A stretch of 64,000 nt of DNA from Teichococcus aestuarii (lineage in GTDB: Bacteria > Pseudomonadota > Alphaproteobacteria > Acetobacterales > Acetobacteraceae): NCBI RefSeq assembly GCF_003116135.1, contig NZ_PDOA01000005.1:186001-250000 (forward strand), in the 5' to 3' direction. The notes below the pieces were generated by a model that was given only the letters and a program-made list of their open reading frames with translations, was not told the origin of the DNA and did no database searches. Of the stretch, positions 62,914-64,000 are shown one piece after another (the first letter of the stretch is position 1; each line of letters begins with the position of its first letter). The position numbers were made by a program, and so were the translations under genes.

Positions 62914-62928
62914 AGTATCAGCTATAGC
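62914..62928. promoter_or_regulatory. LysR-box-like site in the divergent ThDP enzyme/lysR interval
   Basis: AGTATCAGCTATAGC; the minus strand reads GCTATAGCTGATACT, matching the site at 57567 over TATAGCTGATA. It lies 8 bp before the lysR copy 2 ATG and 38 bp before the ThDP gene ATG. Confidence 0.6.
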
Positions 62929-62936
62929 GTCAGGCT

Positions 62937-63866
62937 ATGGATCAGACGCGGCTCCGCTCCCTGCTGGCGATCGCCGAGCATGGCGGCTTCGGCCGGGCGG
63001 CGGCCGCGCTCGGGCTCGCACAGCCCAGCCTGTCACGCCAAGTTGCGCTGCTGGAGCAGGAGATTGGCCGCCCGCTCCTCTACCGCCACGGCCGAGGCAC
63101 TCGGCTGACCGAGGACGGGCAGCGTCTGGTCGATGCGGCGCGCCCGCTGCTCGCCGCCCTGGCCAACCTGCCCGCCGTGCTCGACGACCCGGTGCCGCGC
63201 GGCCAGATGACGCTGGGCGTGCCGACCTTCATGTCCGTGCATCTGGCCGAATCGATCTTTGGCGAATTGCGGCAGCGATATCCGCAGCTGCATATCAGGC
63301 TGGTGGATGGGTTCAGTGGCTTCATCAACCAGTGGCTGACGGAGGGCCGGCTGGACGTCGCCATCCTCTACGACAGCCAGCGCAGCCGGGCGATCCTGGC
63401 GGAGGTGCTGGCCGAGGAGGACCTGTTGCTCTTTGCGCGGCGGCGCCGGGCCCGCGACCTACAGGGAGAAGGACCCGTGCCCGTCTCGGCGCTGGCGCGG
63501 CTCGACCTTGTCCTGCCGGACCGACAACACGGGCTGCGCCGGGCGCTGCAGCGGGCAGGAGCGCGCCCTGATTCAGCGCTCCTGCTGGAGGTCGACAGCC
63601 TGACCGCCATCCGCGCGCTGGTCGAGCGTGGCATCGGCTGGAGCGTGCTGCCGCGCGCCGCGCTGACCCGGGAGGCGGCGGACCAGCGCTACATCCTGCG
63701 TGGCCTCGGCACACCGCCGCTGCGCGCGCGGCTGATGGTGGCAGTCAGCCCGGCGCGGGGTATGACGCCGGCTCTGCGCGCCGTCATGGCGCATCTGCAT
63801 CTCATGGTCGCCCGGCTCCAAGGCCAAGGCATCATGACGCCGCCGACCGGCGTGCCGCGGCGCTGA
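62937..63866 (+). CDS. LysR family transcriptional regulator, copy 2
   Basis: A 309-residue LysR regulator. HTH MDQTRLRSLLAIAEHGGFGRAA, then LGLAQPSLSRQVALLEQEIG and LLYRHGRGTRLTEDGQRLV. The effector-binding domain (about 90-295) contains TLGVPTFMSVHLAESIF and LDVAILYDSQRS. It is a paralogue of copy 1. It is divergent from the ThDP operon and its own start lies almost on the operator, consistent with autoregulation. Confidence 0.93.
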   Translation: MDQTRLRSLLAIAEHGGFGRAAAALGLAQPSLSRQVALLEQEIGRPLLYRHGRGTRLTEDGQRLVDAARPLLAALANLPAVLDDPVPRGQMTLGVPTFMSVHLAESIFGELRQRYPQLHIRLVDGFSGFINQWLTEGRLDVAILYDSQRSRAILAEVLAEEDLLLFARRRRARDLQGEGPVPVSALARLDLVLPDRQHGLRRALQRAGARPDSALLLEVDSLTAIRALVERGIGWSVLPRAALTREAADQRYILRGLGTPPLRARLMVAVSPARGMTPALRAVMAHLHLMVARLQGQGIMTPPTGVPRR

Positions 63867-63924
63867 GACGCGGCCCGGAGGACAGGGAGATGCCTGGGCT
63901 TCCTGCCCGGCAGCCTGCAGGACA

Positions 63925-64000
63925 TCACTGCGGCTCATCCTGGGCCGTTTCCTCCTCCGGCTTTGGATGCGCCCAAAAGGTACTGGGTCCGGGCGAGGCC
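63925..64000 (-). CDS. Possible 3' end of a gene entering from the right
   Basis: A minus-strand frame open from the window edge ends in TGA at 63925. Its last residues are FWAHPKPEEETAQDEPQ, an acidic, plausible protein C-terminus. Only 25 codons are visible, so family and reality are uncertain. Confidence 0.35.
   Translation of the reverse strand, partial: ASPGPSTFWAHPKPEEETAQDEPQ

Noticed and set aside
49391..64000. Proven integrative genomic island
   Set aside because: No integrase, transposase or duplicated tRNA end is visible in the window; kept only as a hypothesis.

Overview
The window is very GC-rich (by eye around 70% G+C), densely packed chromosomal DNA from an alphaproteobacterium, most likely of the Acetobacteraceae (Roseomonas-like). 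The evidence is gene order: argH-lptM-lysA-DUF4175, ftsE/ftsX next to a divergent MJ0042 zinc-ribbon gene, ffh-rpsP-rimM-trmD-rplS-leuCDB, and argD-argF with hslO nearby. A fused trpE(G) with a Trp-codon attenuator, and a metZ gene preceded by what looks like a SAM-II riboswitch, fit the same group. Many genes start with GTG and overlap their neighbour by 4 bp (GTGA or ATGA).

Layout. 1-13.9 kb: a cut amidase, tlpA-like thioredoxin, argH, lptM, an FNT-type channel, a 2'-5' RNA ligase, lysA, DUF4175, DUF2125, chaC, plsC, ydcF, ftsX, ftsE and a zinc-ribbon protein; DnaA-box-like 9-mers lie between chaC and plsC. 13.9-17.6 kb: two adjacent glycoside hydrolases (GH5- and GH26-like) without signal peptides that share a 40-residue C-terminal repeat, then an AT-rich stretch and a 16-bp perfect inverted repeat. 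17.6-30.9 kb: azlCD, recX, a repetitive exported protein, argD-argF, a chemoreceptor, a ubiM-like hydroxylase, hslO, a lipoprotein, folE, apaG, a LysE exporter and metZ. 31-34.3 kb: tRNA-Gly(CCC) and a duplicated response regulator/Crp cassette whose four genes each have a variant of the same 16-bp operator. 34.3-42.1 kb: a thioesterase, an ABC substrate-binding protein, a serine hydrolase, an RTX protein and trpE(G) with leader peptide and attenuator. 42.3-49.5 kb: the ffh-rpsP-rimM-trmD-rplS and leuCDB housekeeping blocks and tRNA-Arg(ACG).

49.8-63.9 kb is an accessory catabolic region downstream of tRNA-Arg. One operon encodes a 2-oxoglutarate dehydrogenase E1 paralogue, a CoA-transferase-fold protein resembling mesaconyl-CoA (2-methylfumaryl-CoA) isomerase, an acyl-CoA dehydrogenase of methylsuccinyl-CoA dehydrogenase type, and a TctC solute-binding protein. 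Around it are two related LysR regulators, a D-2-hydroxyacid dehydrogenase (FAD), a second TctC, an NAD-dependent 2-hydroxyacid dehydrogenase and an acetolactate-synthase-like ThDP enzyme. A shared motif, G(T/C)TATAGCT-(G/T)(A/T)TA, occurs at all three control points. I infer a co-regulated route turning a branched 2-hydroxy/2-oxo dicarboxylate (for example 3-methyl-2-oxoglutarate) into methylsuccinyl-CoA and mesaconyl-CoA. This and the duplicated Crp/response-regulator cassette are the two most interesting systems.

A recurring minor theme is 12-18 bp minisatellites, either in gene 3' ends (azlC, metZ, the first response regulator) or in intergenic DNA (folE, argD).
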